The notes beneath the pieces were generated by a model. That model was not told the DNA's origin. It did no database searches and worked only from the letters and a program-made list of their open reading frames with translations. This document shows positions 6,034-6,134 of a DNA stretch of 6,134 nucleotides, in pieces. Positions within the stretch are counted from its first letter, which is position 1; each line of letters begins with the position of its first letter. This DNA comes from an uncultured Chloroflexaceae bacterium (GTDB lineage: Bacteria > Chloroflexota > Chloroflexia > Chloroflexales > Chloroflexaceae). The translations under genes and the position numbers were made by a program. The stretch is taken from the NCBI GenBank assembly GCA_937141995.1, contig CAKZQX010000046.1, positions 1 to 6,134 of the forward strand, written 5' to 3'.

Positions 6034-6134
6034 TCAGTTGCGTAGCAGGCGCAGAATGGGGTCTTCCTCATTAAATGATCGCCCCTTGAGCGACGCCGGT
6101 GTACTCACGGTAGCGTTATCTTCCTTGCACGCGG
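6034..6134 (-). CDS. C-terminal end of an unidentified upstream gene (partial)
   Basis: A minus-strand frame is open from the window edge and gives 32 residues ending PASLKGRSFNEEDPILRLLRN before TGA at 6036-6034. The hydrophilic, leucine-ended tail and the mix of Glu, Asp and Arg look like a real protein C-terminus, and a hairpin follows the stop. No family can be named from so short a piece. A less likely reading is a 24-codon gene starting at GTG 6108, which has AAGGAAG about 11 bases upstream. Confidence 0.45.
   Translation of the reverse strand, partial: ACKEDNATVSTPASLKGRSFNEEDPILRLLRN

Noticed and set aside
5686..6071. Several 60-77 codon minus-strand frames and one plus-strand frame in the cmk upstream gap.
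   Set aside because: They overlap one another in different frames, have unusual composition rich in Cys, His, Arg and Met, and lack ribosome sites; the longest overlaps the likelier gene tail at 6034-6134.

Overview
The window reads as an ordinary bacterial chromosome segment in which all confident genes lie on the minus strand. In transcription order (high to low coordinates) they are a cytidylate kinase (cmk), a polytopic membrane protein with two bacterial PH-like (bPH2/DUF304-type) domains, a large signal-peptide-bearing membrane-anchored protein with an apparent glutamine-amidotransferase-like fold, and an ABC transporter ATPase. The moderately GC-rich codon use, the style of the proteins (duplicated bPH2 units, an ABC ATPase of the 'MPDFFGVYD' type) and the gene order suggest a member of the Chloroflexota, possibly a Chloroflexus-like filamentous phototroph. 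That placement is inference from sequence style, not a database match.

Layout by region. Bases 1-83 follow the ABC gene and hold at most the first codons of a next gene. Bases 84-1034 encode the ABC ATPase, and after a 53-base gap 1088-3031 encode its probable accessory membrane protein. Bases 3032-3170 form a 139-base spacer with a 12-bp hairpin overlapping a plausible promoter for the accessory/ABC pair. Bases 3171-4781 encode the double-bPH2 protein, whose start is fixed by a good Shine-Dalgarno sequence. A 51-base spacer separates it from cmk (4833-5519), so the two are probably co-transcribed.

Bases 5520-6033 have no convincing gene but are rich in structure. On the minus strand they contain a sigma70-like promoter (TTGCCG, 17 bases, TACAAT), a hairpin near the predicted 5' end, a possible three-way-junction RNA fold ending in a U-rich tract, an alternative pairing partner for the closing stem, and a four-copy pyrimidine repeat directly before the cmk start, which has no Shine-Dalgarno. 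This may be a long regulatory leader of cmk or a separate small RNA of about 200 nt; it is the least explained part of the window. Bases 6034-6134 carry what looks like the C-terminal end of an upstream minus-strand gene.

Functionally, cmk is a nucleotide-metabolism housekeeping gene. The ABC ATPase and the large accessory protein probably form one exporter or envelope system together with a permease expected just beyond the left edge. The role of the bPH2 protein is unknown beyond being a membrane protein with cytoplasmic PH-like modules.
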